Below, one piece after another: positions 11,661 to 23,699 of a DNA stretch of 64,000 nt. The notes under the pieces were generated by a model. The model was not told the DNA's origin. It ran no database searches and was given only the letters and a program-made list of their open reading frames with translations. The stretch lies in contig MNCI01003443.1 of assembly GCA_015680685.1 (NCBI GenBank), positions 118,381 through 182,380 of the forward strand, written 5' to 3'. A program made the position numbers and the translations under genes. Source of the stretch: Gnetum montanum (taxonomy: Eukaryota; Streptophyta; Gnetopsida; Gnetales; Gnetaceae). Every line of letters starts with the position of its first letter. Position 1 is the stretch's first letter.

Positions 11661-11675
11661 TTGGCAACGATACCA
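11661..11675 (-). other. Primer binding site of element A (tRNA-Asp type)
   Basis: In sense TGGTATCGTTGCCAA, one base after the 5' LTR. The complement of plant tRNA-Asp 3' ends is TGGCGCCGTTGCCGGGGA, the usual Athila primer; differences are mostly C to T and G to A. Confidence 0.8.
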
Positions 11676-11676
11676 A

Positions 11677-12562
11677 TGATGAGTGGCGAGGGACCCCTAC
11701 ACTCAACCACATGAAATGAGTGTAGCACGCGTGATCCGGTCGAACTTCGTAGATGGACTAGTTGTGGCACCTAGACAGTTATCCTTAGGTTGCAGTTCGC
11801 TGTCTTCCCACCTGGACTAGTATTATATATTTTTCACGTATGGTTTAGTCCAGAGTGAGGTGTATGATGTGTTCTAACCTAATGCTACTTCTAAAGGTAG
11901 TGGAAAATAAGATTAACTAATCTAAACTAGAAGGAGAAGGGTAAGAAAATCTAATCTAGCCTAAGTGCGACGAGTAACTGATTCCTTGATTGACCGTACA
12001 CATCTTGGACCTCGTGCACAACTACCACTGGGATTACCAAGTGCAGATCCTAGGTACGCCAATGGGCTACCAAGTAGTCACACTTAAATTCTCATAATCA
12101 AGTCGTACTCGTTTCGCGTTGCGATGAGTAGCTGATTCCTTGACTAACCATACATATCCTTAGATGCTCGTAATCAAGTCATACTCATACTGCATTCTAG
12201 GAGTTTAAGGGTGAGAGAGAATGTAGTAAATAAGAAATAAATAAATAAATAAATAAATAACAAAGTGACTACTGCAATGATGAAGTAATCTTGATCTTTA
12301 TTGTTGGTCATGTGCGTGTCCAAGTATGTCACACTCGAATAAGACACCGTACAATTACATTCACCACACTGCAGGTAGACACGGGAAAATAATCTATCTC
12401 TGGAGTAGTCAAATTGCCAGAGCTTCGCTACTTCTATTCTATCTATCCTAAACAAGGGAGAGCCATGTCTTATTTACGCGATATCGTAGGGAAGACGCGA
12501 TATCGCGTACACGATATCGTGGGGGATGCGATATCGTAGCCTATGGAAATTGCATCTCATTA
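11677..12562 (-). repeat. 5' LTR of element A
   Basis: 886 bp partner of 4088-4946. Its sense start should be TG, but the plus strand ends TCTCATTA instead of TCTCATCA (terminal CA to TA). The TATA box seen in the 3' LTR is lost here: CTTATTTA runs straight into CGCGATATCG. The palindromic cluster (12476-12540) has more copies of GCGATATCG than the other LTR. Confidence 0.9.
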
Positions 12563-12567
12563 GAATT
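12563..12567. repeat. Target site duplication, right arm, element A
   Basis: GAATT, identical to 4083-4087. Confidence 0.85.
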
Positions 12568-14119
12568 GTTAGTTGTAATTTCAATAATAACTTCCTCACA
12601 TATTCTTTGAGTTGATACTACTAATTTTAAAGAAAGATCAATTTTAATTACAATTTTAGTTTTGTACATTTCTAAAATAATCCTTATGTTATATATGAAA
12701 AAATTTTAATTTGCAACAAAAACTCTACATGATGATGGAAAGACACCACTAAATATTTTCTAACTTTTAAGTATTTAAGAAATTTAGCATCTTCATAAGA
12801 AAATAAAAGCAAATCAATTAAAAATGATGAAGATTGAAGAAATGTAGCAAGGCCATTGTAGATGAAAAGATCAAAATTTGATGTCTATTCTAAAAGTTAT
12901 TGATCCATCTTATTAATAATGCCAATTGTAGAATGCCATGTCTAGCTATGATCTTCAACAATGTCCAAATTTCCAGCATTATGTTACACTCACTAATTTC
13001 TATTTTTCATGAACCTATCCTTGCATAAAAATCTCCACAAATAAGTCTTTTGCTAAAAATTATATAATATTTTTGTCTAAGAACTAGAAAGAATGATCAT
13101 GAGAGAACTCTATTAGAAAAAGTATGAATATGTATCTCTTGACTCCATCTTTATTTTCTTTAATGTTAAGTATAGTAGAAAGTAGTGGTAGTCTTTATTT
13201 TGATGTTGGTATGTCTACTTTGATGTATTAAGAGTTATAAGTATCTTTATTTGAAGACAAGGATCTTAAAATATTAGGGATTGAGAAAATTGCTAAAATG
13301 AGTAATAAAAGGCAAAGAGCCTTCATATGTAGCTCATGCTCCAAGAGACAAAATCCTCCACAAAAAAGTATAAATAGGGGTGAATCCCCCCATTGTAACT
13401 TTCCTGCATTTTGAGTTAAAGTGAATAAAATCTTTCCCTTCATTTAATTCTTGAGTGTTCTTGTATAAGATTTATATGCTTGGAAAAGCTCTTTTAGATT
13501 TTTTCTAATTTTATTACAGTCTTGTAACATTGCTCATTCAATTTGAGAAATAAATTTCCTTTCATGAATTCTCACTTGTTTTTTACATGCATGTTTCAAT
13601 TTTATGTTCTCCAACTTATACGTTAATTACATGTTTTCTCATGTTAGTAATGAAGAATTAAAGAATTTAGAAGTAATGTTATATTCTATTTTATGGAATT
13701 TACTCTCCATTTATAGATTTAAGCTAATTTCACCTTTATTTCATATTCATGTTGCAAGGTTTTAGAGCCTTCTATGTTAATTTCATGTAAAAGCTCATAA
13801 ATCTCTTTTCATGAGCTTGTTCCAAGCTTCTCTATCTTGTGAAAGTATTTTCTCATGTTTTTTGAATGTTTTTAAAAGCATTTGAAGTGAATTAAGTGAA
13901 GACTCAAGAGTTCATGCATGTTTATGAGGGTTTTGTGCATCTTGTATATAATTGTTGAATTCAAGGCTCATTTGATGTTTATCTTTTGATTCAAGCTTGT
14001 CTCACCATGTTTAGAGGATGTGTAGCATGTTTCTATCCTTTATTATTAAGTTTAGAGCATCATAGTTGCTCAAATTTCTTCTAAATTTTTATTTCAATGT
14101 CATTATCTATTTTCTACAC
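12568..14119. other. AT-rich DNA with a possible old LTR promoter
   Basis: No gene seen. GTATAAATAGGGG at about 13367, followed by GAATAAAATC about 60 bp on, looks like the core of a plus-strand LTR (TATA box, then polyadenylation signal), but I could not find LTR ends or a partner. On the minus strand TCTATAAATGG near 13707 is another TATA-like site. Confidence 0.35.
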
Positions 14120-14480
14120 AACCACGACTTCAACATGACTTGTGGTAAATATAGAGATATTTCCAAGTAATCATAACTTCACCACAACCTGTGATGAGCA
14201 ACCACAACCCATGGTTAGAGACCATAACTTTTGGTCTAAGATTTCTATAATCCTACAACTTGTTGCTTGTGGGACTAAATTTGAAGTATAAGAGGTACCA
14301 TGGAGACCAAGATGTTTACCACAACTTGATTACAACTTGTCACTAGCTTATGGTTTCCTCAAAGTTTACTTTTTTCTATGTCTGATAGACCATGACCCAT
14401 GGCGGGCTTGTGGTATAACAATACAACTTAACCATGACCTATGGTAAAATATCATGACTCATAGAATTGCAAACCATAAC
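14120..14480. repeat. Orphan cluster of palindrome-like words
   Basis: Repeated degenerate words such as ACCACAACCTGTG, CCACAACCCATGG, ACCATGACCCATGG and CCATGACCTATGG. The style matches the palindromic clusters in the LTRs of the other elements here, but no LTR boundaries are visible. It may be the remnant of another LTR. Confidence 0.5.
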
Positions 14481-14679
14481 TTCTCTATCACTCATGGTTA
14501 GCTAAAATTGATAATGATGAAGCTAGAATTTCTAAGACAACTAGTTTAGAGGCATCTTGTTCTCTTGCTAGCCTTTTACATGCTCTATAGTATCATACAA
14601 GGTAGCATCTCTAGGGCCAAAATAGCATATGACAAGAAAAGCACAACTATATTGGCTTAATATTTTTAGCCAAATGTAT

Positions 14680-15160
14680 TATTTATGATACTTAATTTTT
14701 TATAAAGCATACAATTTTCATGAGATTTCCTCACTAACATTGCAATGTCACTAGAAAGTCAAATTCTTCTTCCTACTTTTGTGTTTGTTACAATAAATTT
14801 AGTGAAATAAAAACCCACAAAATTTATAGATTTAATGTCTTCCCAAGTTTCCACTAAACCAAACACATCAAAGTTATCAAAGAAATGAATGTTATTTAAT
14901 TAAATAAAATTTTTAGTAATTCTACCATTTATATTAATAAATTCACACCTTAAAGGAACTATACAATTTTAATTTTTTTTTGAAATACTACTTATCTATA
15001 ATTATTGCCATGTTGCTAGCATTCAAGTATTCTATAAAACCCTTTTCACAAGCTTTCTTAATATTTTTTCATTGTTGAGTCTTTTCTACAAGTTCTTTTT
15101 GAGTAAGATCCTTATTTGTTCTAACTCTTTTTCCATTCTCATTTTTCTTCAAATGGCTTT
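14680..15160 (-). pseudogene. Possible LINE-type endonuclease relic
   Basis: On the minus strand, around 14890-14700, one can read FFDNFDVFGLVETWEDI, then GFYFTKFIVTNTK and, after a stop, SSDIAMLVRKS. This order (a phenylalanine-rich approach to LxETW, then a GR-rich loop, then a hydrophobic strand ending in R) is the N-terminal pattern of exonuclease-endonuclease-phosphatase domains of non-LTR retrotransposons, where the E of ETW is catalytic. Upstream (15160-15000) an open stretch with DLTQKELVEKTQQ is unrecognised. No reverse transcriptase is visible downstream; the palindromic cluster lies there instead. The match rests on short motifs, so it is tentative. Confidence 0.4.
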
Positions 15161-15189
15161 TGAGTAAGAAAGTACTAAATTATTATTAT

Positions 15190-16388
15190 TATGATGTTAG
15201 CGATAATGTAGTATTAGAATTTCATGTATAGCATTAGATTTCCTTATGTAGTCTCATACTGTATGTGAAATGATTAAGTCAAATATGAAAAGTGATCAGC
15301 ATTGTAATTTTAGGTTATATATGCTTTGTTGTTTTGAGGTTTGTTCATTATATAAAGTTGATAATGATATGTTACATATTATGCTTTGAAAGCCTGTAAT
15401 AACAAATTTAAATGACATCATTACAATAATAAAAAAATTTCTTACACAATAAGTAGATAGCTTTTATTACTACAATGCATGCCTTTCTAGTTGATGATGA
15501 TATATTCTCTTCTTTCTTGGGAGAAAGTATTATTAAGATGTTAATACAACTATAGGTGATTCATATGCTTGTTTTCTTGGTTTTATAGTTGTTTAATTTG
15601 TTTATCATTACAAATTTTTGTATATGATTTTGATTTTGCTACAAATGTATTTTGCATAATTTGTTAAATAAATCCTCTAGGTTTATAGCAATAAAATATT
15701 AGTTTTAAATTTTGGTTTAAAAAAATTATTTTATTCTATTTATTTTAGAGATTATGTGTTTGCTTGTTTTTGTAGTTGATAGTAACAACATGTTAAAGTG
15801 GAAATGAAACTTTGAATGCATTTACAAAAATGAAAAAAATGTATTTGATATTATATTAACTATTGTACATATGCATTGCTAGAATATGTTAAAGTGGACA
15901 TAGATATGCTTGTGATAAGTAAATTATTGATATTTATTTTAATTTATTCAAGTATAGATTTTTTTTACAAGCTTTAAGCTTATTATTTTTGTTAATTTTA
16001 TTAATGTCTATAGATAGAGATAAAAGAACTATAATAAAAGCAGTTATCCATGTGACATGTGATTATATTTTTTAAAATATTATATTTGAAAGACATAAAA
16101 TTGTTGCAACATGTTATTAGAAGAAAGAAAGTAATAAATAAAATTTATAAGAAAAAAAATCAAATTGAAGAAAAGGAAAATGAAAAAAATATTAAAAGAT
16201 ATAAATACAAGGTGAAATAAAGGTAAACTTGAACATTTATCTCTTCATGTAACTAAATATTTTATTTTCTAGATATATAGTATAAAAGAAGTCATACTAA
16301 TTATTTGTTGTATAATAGAATTTTATTTATCTATGTATTTCAATTTGAAGTAGAAGCCACTTTAAGTAAAATACTCAAAGTTATGAAC
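15190..16388. other. AT-rich DNA, nothing recognised
   Basis: Low-complexity AT-rich sequence up to the left end of element B. No coding, repeat or promoter signal I can support. Confidence 0.6.
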
Positions 16389-16393
16389 TTTTA

Positions 16394-17256
16394 TGATGAG
16401 TGGTGAGTAGACCCTATGCCCACCCTACACCCAACCACATGAATCACTAAGTGTTTACACGTGATCCAGTTGAATTCCATGGACTTATAGCCTAGGAAGT
16501 GAAACTAACTATTGCAATCATTATCTTCTCAATTACACTTGTGAAATGCAAAGGTATCATTAAGTGCAACTGAGGCATATGATTTTTATCATTTTTATGT
16601 TTTATACTTTAAGTTGCCTAAGGGTAAAGAATAATGTATAAAATATAATAATTAAATTGCTAATTGAATCTAACTAGCTACACCTAGCTAATCCTAACAT
16701 ACGAATCCATTTCCACTTCTATACACATCTTGAACATGTTTAATGCTACTCAGTTATCAAACGTTAACCATTACTGGGGTTACCAAGAGCCAAGCATATG
16801 TTTGAAGTGGTTATACTTATGTACTTAATTAATTACTATTTACTCTAGCTTAATTTATCTTAATTACTTAAAGAATTAACGGAAATTACATAAAACATTA
16901 AATTGATAAATAAACAATTAATCTATTTCAAAGTGCTACAAGGTTTATTAGAAAGCTCATCTTTATTTCTACACATAATGTTGTGCTCAAGTACAATAGT
17001 GCTCAAATATAGATTCATACACTCTTTGACTCCTATTGCAGGCACTTAAAAAATATTATAACTTGCAAGCAAGAAAATTGCAAGAGCTCTGCTACAACTT
17101 TGATCAAAGATGTCATAAACACAATGAAAGAGCACACATTTATAGGAAAAAATAGACACTACATCAACAAGGCCACATCAACACATCAAATTCCATGTTG
17201 ATGTAGTTGCATTGATGAGGCCTCATCAACAAAACCTAGGAAAATGTGACTCAGCA
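16394..17256 (-). repeat. 3' LTR of element B
   Basis: 863 bp, plus strand starting TGATGAGTGGTGAG and ending TCAGCA. In sense, GATGAGGCCTCATC-type words (17170-17232) precede a TATA box (CCTATAAATG, complement of 17137-17146). Confidence 0.85.
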
Positions 17257-17268
17257 TACCCCCATGAC
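17257..17268 (-). other. Polypurine tract of element B
   Basis: Sense GTCATGGGGGTA directly before the 3' LTR, one base different from A. Confidence 0.8.
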
Positions 17269-17512
17269 TAAATGAAAACTCGTCATCGAGTGAAGAAAAG
17301 GAGGAACAAGTTTCTTACAAATTTTTTTGGAAGGTATGGGATTATTGCCTAACTGCTGGCATTCACAAACACAAACACAAAAAAACACTAAGTGCCCAAG
17401 TGTACGTATTTACCATCCTTACAAATTTTTGGTGTTTAGGACAATAAAATTAAACATCAGGACAAAAATAACAAACATAATTCCTTTGATAGTGTGAAGA
17501 TGAGGAAGAAGC

Positions 17513-20351
17513 TCAAATTATCCTAAGCGATGGAGGTCCTTGAGGCTTTGAAGAACCTTCTCTTGCTTCATGCACACATGGTAGTTGAGGCAATTGTGGT
17601 TGTCCTATGGCAACTATAGCTTCTAGTGGAAGATGTAAGGTGTCCAAAAGTGCCTTCATCTTCTCTTAATCTTGAAATCATTCATGGTCCACATTGCATC
17701 GTGAATGTGGGTTAGTGTGGGCACATCCCAAGGACATGGCATTGCCAAGAATAACCCCCTCGCATTGACAAACTAGGCAACAAAAAGTTTGTGTTCAACA
17801 TCGAACACTTTTACTATATTTTGCAACTCTTGGTAGTCACTCATTCTCTTGGCTAGGTTCTTAGTTGTAGATCATTGATCGATGAAGCATTGCATGAGAA
17901 CATTGAGTTTTGCATTTTCCACCTCAAGCTTTTGCTTGGTGTCTTTGTGATGCTTGAACTTAGCTTTGTACAACAAGTACATATTGGCCACCTATTTCTC
18001 CAATTTAGATTACAGCCATCCGATACTTAGCATTGCCAAATTTGCATAATGAAGATTGGTAAGCTTCATGTACTCCTCAATTTGTAGCTCCTTCATGTAG
18101 ATCTTTATCTTGTTGTATTCATTAAGCCCATCAAAGATAGGCTACTAGACATCACCTCCTTCCTTGAGTTGTTAGAGGACCATATTAACTTTTACCTTTA
18201 CCATTTGAATATGTTTCTCATTGATATCTTTTTATAGATGAACTTGATATCTATAGTGATTTTTAACTCTATCAAACTTGAGAGCCTCATTTTTCTAGGT
18301 GGCTACCTTATTGCAGATTTTTGATGAAGAGCTTGGAATTCCTCCTTTGAGAGATTTCTATTTTTGGCTGCCAATATCCTTAGTTCATTGTTTACAATGG
18401 CTAGTTGTTCTTGCTATTGATGGATGAAATCTTGCATTTGTTGCTTCTACACATCAATATTCATTAGGTGATGATTTTTTATAGTTAAAGTTACATTCTC
18501 CTGGTGAGTTTGGTCCAAGGCCTTTTAGATATTATGCATTATGGCATTGGCCAAGGATTGATTAAAGATCATCATCTCCTTTGCATCCTCAACCTTTTTG
18601 AGCTTTTCTTAAAGATTTTTGAAAGCTTCATCATGTGTTGATGTAGGATTAAGAAATGCAGGACCAACAAGGCGGGCTCTTAGTTTAGCTAGCAACCTTT
18701 ATAGCTAAGCATTGGTTTTGAGCTTGGGCTATTTTGAGTTGTCCCTCCATGATAATGAAATTGCCCCTTGTTTCTAGTAGCTCTGACTAGGTTGCAATGA
18801 CTATATCTGGAAGGTCAAAGACATCTTAAATTGGTTTCTTAGTTTCCACTAGTTAGTCCAACAATTACTCATTCTAGGCTATGCTCAATTTGTCATTAAT
18901 TGTTCCTATAGATGTTTTCACATATCTAAATATAGAAATGTTTGGTACAAATGCCATAGGTGCATTTAATGCCTTGATAATTCTATTAGCAATCACCTCT
19001 ACAGTTGTCTCTTGCCCATGATGATACATCACCAATACAATTTCCCCCTTGTCCTCCTCTAGATGCATCGAGAAAGTAGTAGCATTCCTAGAGATTTCTT
19101 AGAATTACTGCTATTGTGAGATAGAGATTGTTACCTCTGGGGTGTTAGGATTTGATCTCACAGGTAGTTATGTTCTTTGGGTTGAGAAAATTGATCCACC
19201 TCCCTCCATCTAGCTAATGGTTTGAGCCACTTCATTGAGATGACTTATCACTGGGTGATACACAAATGGATCAGCACCACTCATTCCTACTCACTACTCT
19301 TGCTCATGCAAGAGTTGCTCTCGGATCTCATGCATTCATTCAAGGTAATGCAAGACTCCAACGTTGTTTCATGAGTGGATGGTGGAGTTGGTGGTTGCTA
19401 CTCCTCTTCCTTGGTTGTGGTAGGGATCTTGTTTTTATCATTTTCCCAAGAGGTAGAAGAAGCATGTCTAATTGTATCATTGGTGTAGCGAACTATTCTT
19501 GCCCTTTTACATAATTTTTTTATTAGGTAGGAAAAGTAAAGGACCTTCCTTCCACGTTCATTTCCCTTAAATAATTTCTCTATCTCTAGATAGATTAGTT
19601 ATGAAAGGTTCATAGGGAATTTTCCACTTAGAGTAGCACATTCATAGGTAGAAAAGGTAGTAACCTTACTAGGCCTCACTGTTAGATTGAGGTGATAGGT
19701 TGCTATCTTGAAATATATGTGCTCCTCCAGGGTGAGTGCACCATACTTCTTACGATCCACTCCATAACATCGTTGGATCCACTCCTTCTTTGCCTTTGGG
19801 TTTGCTTGTATGTAGATCTCTACCAAATGTTTTCCAATATTAAGTAACCTAAGGACCTGTGCAATAGCCTCCATCGAGCAGAACACGTGAATGTCATTGA
19901 TCTTTATAGTGGCTTCCATCCTCCTATCATTATAGAAGATATATGTCTCTCCCATGTACCATTTTCTATTGGAAGTAATGATTAATCACATGGGAGAGTT
20001 TTATAACTACGTCTTGACTTTTGGTTGAGCATGTTCTAAGAATGGTCCAAAGTTCAATTCTTAGAGAACTAAACATTGGATGTCATGAGGCTTGATTTGA
20101 TCAAGGAAGGATTGAGTCAATGTGATCTCAAGTCTTGGCACTAGTCCTGGCACCTCATCTTGATGGAATTTTTTAGTGATGGTTGCTTCCTAAGGAATAT
20201 GTTGGATAGATTCTATTTTGGGATCCTCCTAAAGAGGTTCCATCACATGAGTTTCTACTACTTGTTCTTGCTACTCTCTTCTAGCTCTAGGTCATTTATC
20301 CCTTTGTTGAGATGGTCCTCCTTCTTATAGGCATTTTGGTCTAGGTGCCAT
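17513..20351 (-). pseudogene. aORF of element B
   Basis: About 946 codons from ATG at 20351 (MAPRPKC) to TGA at 17513. The best segment, 19955-19599, carries the Athila ORF1-type domain: MGETYIFYNDRR, then EEHIYFKIATYHLNL. A second readable block, 19068-18874, contains EIVLVMYHHGQETTVEVI, matching a block in D at 52785-52960. A long coiled-coil-type region follows to about 17600, and the end reads GPPSLRII. Stops are frequent and many are TAG where A, D or E has glutamine or tryptophan. Same place and layout as in A, D and E; function unknown. Confidence 0.75.
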
Positions 20352-20792
20352 CTATAATCATTACATGATCAAGGATTAATACTTTATTGTGTAACTTTGA
20401 AACATTTCGAATAACTTATCTCTAGGGGTAGTTACACTTGGGCTAAGTTGTAATCATGATTGGTTTGATTATTTTAATATTATTTTATTATCATCTGATT
20501 AAAGAGGTTGCCAGAGTGTGTTGGAAGGGTTGAACTTCCATATGTTGATGATTTAGTATTATTTTATTCATTAAACCCATGGCCGAGTTAGAAAAATTTT
20601 CTATCAAAAACCTAAGGTTTGTGGTCTCCATGACATAAAGTGTACCTTTGGAAGTTGCAGGACTAAAGAATGAAGTGAATTGGACAAATGACTTGAAAGT
20701 TATAGGCTTTGAAATGTTTTGAGCTCTAAAAAATTAGAAAAACTCCCCTTACGTTTGAAGAAAATGGCAAAATATTCCTAAGTGATGGGTGC

Positions 20793-20890
20793 TATATATA
20801 GAATTTTTCCCATGCATTGACTAGGTCTTGTCAATGGGGCCTAGTCGATGCAGTCAACTACATCGACTAGGCCTAGTTGACATGGATGTT
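20793..20890 (-). promoter_or_regulatory. Putative internal promoter of element B aORF
   Basis: In sense, repeated GACTAGGCCTAGTC-type palindromes (plus strand 20818-20885) are followed by TATATATAG (complement of 20792-20800), about 445 bp before the aORF start. Element E has the same words at the same place. Confidence 0.6.
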
Positions 20891-21143
20891 GACCATTATT
20901 GACCAAGTCAAAATTCAAAAAATACAAGGAGATGTTTTTAGCAAAATTGGAATCAAATGAAAGCTCAAGAAGCTAAGAACACAAGGACATACATGAAGAG
21001 GGCTTGAGATTTCACAAAAGATGAAGAATGATTGGAGAAATGCCTTAAGGAGCACACAGTTGGATGCAACCGATGGGGAATGCAAAAGATTTGATTGTAA
21101 AAATGTCTAAGGATAGGGGAGTTAACTACCCCAACCAAGAGAC

Positions 21144-21195
21144 ATGCAAGTGGATCCTTCCCATAGTAGGATTATGCTCTCTTTTTCCCTTGCAT
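21144..21195 (-). other. Conserved hairpin in the post-pol spacer (B copy)
   Basis: ATGCAAG (21144-21150) pairs with CTTGCAT (21189-21195). Compared with A and D, two base pairs have changed on both sides. Confidence 0.55.
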
Positions 21196-22479
21196 AACCT
21201 CAACTAAGGAGTCTATGGATCCCACACTTGATTACTGGTTACGAAAATTTAAGGATTGAATCTAGAAGAATCCATCTAAGAATTTTAACACATCAAACTA
21301 AGAAATTAAGCAAAAACATGGAAACTAACAATAAGGTGAGTTATGGAGAGCATTGATGGATGAGAGAGTGAGTGAAATGGATTTTCCAATCATGGGCACA
21401 TGACGTCCCTTAAGAGTTTTATGATTAAATGCCCTGATAAAATTCATCCTTAGTCCATATCAAAAACAACCACTTTCAATGAATTCACATCACCACTCTA
21501 GGATCGGTCCACCCCCTTAAGACACAAGAATTCTACCAAAGACAACCACCATTCCTTATTTGAGAAGAAAAGATAACCAGGAAGTGAGAGAGGGCCTTAG
21601 TTAAATGAGACCTTTAGGCATGGATATCATGTCTTTCTAGTTCCAGAACTAGTGCTTGTAGCCCATTATTTTGTCTAAGGGGTGTGCTTTGAATTCCCAT
21701 CATGTTTTTTTTTTGAATTTTATGTTTTTATGGATTTTTGGATGGGAACCACACCATGCAAAGACTTATTCAACTTTTTATTATTGGTCAACACGGAATG
21801 GTAAGAAATCCATGAAAACATATGCACAAACTTAAGTAAGGAAAGAGGCACAATGCGTATTAAATACCCTTGAAGTCACACCCCTTTCAAACCTTTGAAT
21901 ATTTCCCAAGTTTGGAAACTACCAAGGTCACAAGTTCATTAAGGTTTTATTAATGAAAAAGGGACCTCATACTTCTAAATCTAGGAAGATCATAGAGTTG
22001 GTGGATGGGTGGATGATGTGAACTCACTACCTATTCCTTGAAGAAGAAACTTGTCTTAGTCATCAATAATTAAAATTTAACAATAGAAATTAGACATTAG
22101 CAATCAAAAACATTAAGTACAAACCATCATTAGTAAACAATTACAACATCACTATGTCCTATTGGCAACAAAGTAATTTTAATAGAAAATAAGGAAAATT
22201 CACATCAAAATTAAGGAAAATATAAAAGAAATTATAAAGTATATAAGAAAAATAAAACATACTAATGATGTTGTAAAATAAAAATTTTGAAAAATAACAA
22301 GTGTAAAACAAAAAAGTAGAAAATATGAAGAGCAAGTTTTATGATTAGCATGGATGGCCATCTCCCCCACAATTGAGTTGAAAGAAGGAGATCTGAAAGA
22401 TTGAGTGTGGTTGTCCATCCAATGATACATTGATTTCATTGGCTTACTTGGATTCATGGAAATGTTTTAGTTATTGCAT

Positions 22480-23600
22480 GTTGACTAATTATTTTTTGGG
22501 GTCTCAAGTTTGTAAATTAACATGGCCATTGAAGGAAAGGTTTCATAAATGATGTAAGGCCCTTCCCACAACATTTGGAACTTAGTTTGTTGAGGTACAT
22601 GCATGGGGTTCTAGTAGAGGACCTTGTCTCTAGGTTGAAATTTCACCTTCATATTCTAAGGTCATGGCATTATTTACTGAATGCTTTATGCACTTCATTC
22701 AAAGAAAAGGCTACCAATTGATTTTCATCTAGCACATTAAGATTGATCAATATCTCTTTTTGTGATAGGCTTAGGTCAAGGTCTAGATCATAGCTTGTTG
22801 AAAGTGTACAGAGATGAGATTGAATTGGAAGAGTAGGTAATTTTCCATACACTAGCTCATAGGGAGTAGCTTATGGGGAGCTTCCATGTGGAGCGGTAGA
22901 CCCAAAGGGCATCATTCAATTTCATGCTTTGATCTCTCTTATATTTTCTAATTGTTTGAGTTAAAATCTTAGTGATCTTTCTATTGGTAACCTCTACTTG
23001 ATTGTTGGCATGGGGGTGGTAGGGTATTGTTAGCTTATGTTCAACTCCCAAGTGTTACATGAGATTGTAAAAAGTAGCACCTATAAAATGAGTATCATTG
23101 TTAAAAATTAGTGCACCTAGCACTCCAAACATGTTTACAACATTTTGTTGTACAAACTAAGCAATAGCTACTTCTACCCATTTTGTACAATAGTCAACAA
23201 CAACTATTATGTACACCTTCTCATTTGACATGGGTGTGATGGAACCCATGAAGTATATGTCCCAAAAGTTGAAGGTTTCCAATGGTTGGATTCACTACTA
23301 AGGTTCTTCCATTTGAGTGGTCATCCCACCATTTCATTGATAATGTTCACAAGAGTGAATGAAATAATGGGAATCCTTGAAGAGTGTTGGCCAATAGTAC
23401 CCTACCATCAGGATTTTAATGGCCATGCATCTCCTTGCATAGTGACCCAAAAAAAAAATGCTCATGAAATCTTGGAGAATGCATAGTTGAGTAGGGTTAG
23501 GAACACACCAATGAACTAGGCTATTGGTGTACACCTTGTAAAGGTGTCCATTAATCTCCATGAAGTGTTTAGCTTGATGAAGAAACTATTATTTCTTTTA
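22480..23600 (-). pseudogene. Integrase region of element B
   Basis: In sense order: zinc-binding domain end around 23500-23334 (KILMVGYYWPTLFKD, then CEHYQ), the catalytic core, and at 23051-22857 the block with TIPYHPHANNQVEVTNRKI, where the last catalytic glutamate (VEVTN) is kept, then YRSTWKLPISYSL. The C-terminal part (22852-22486) has VYGKLPTLPIQ and FQMLWEGPYIIYETFP, the usual Ty3/gypsy integrase tail. Stops and frame breaks throughout. It would have joined element cDNA to the chromosome. Confidence 0.85.
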
Positions 23601-23699
23601 GAAGTCCATGTTTTGTGGCATCTCATAAGTGAGAAGATAAGTCAGGATTCCAATGTATCATTTGGGTTCAGTAGGCACTTGTTCATTTATTACACTGGC

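Larger units (their letters stand above)
4088..12562 (-). mobile_element. Element A: non-autonomous Athila-type LTR retrotransposon without pol
   Basis: A complete insertion of 8475 bp on the minus strand, with two similar LTRs, a degraded tRNA-Asp primer site, a polypurine tract and a perfect GAATT target duplication. In sense order it has 5' LTR, primer site, gag, T-rich spacer, hairpin, internal promoter, long aORF, polypurine tract and 3' LTR. No protease, RT, RNase H or integrase can be read between the gag stop (9849) and the spacer. In elements B and D those domains take up several kilobases at this place. Athila membership rests on the tRNA-Asp-like primer, the gag zinc knuckle with HPK followed by CP, and the aORF domain. 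It would have needed enzymes from another copy to move. Confidence 0.9.
20352..22349 (-). other. Post-pol spacer of element B
   Basis: Homologous to the spacers of A, D and E. In sense order: T-rich tract (complement of 22190-22330), hairpin 21195-21144, palindromic cluster and TATA box 20890-20793, and a leader of about 445 bp to the aORF start. No ORF is called. Confidence 0.75.

Noticed and set aside
13163-13570. A complete copia-type solo LTR
   Set aside because: TATA-like and polyadenylation-like signals are present, but no terminal TG/CA pair with target duplication could be fixed.
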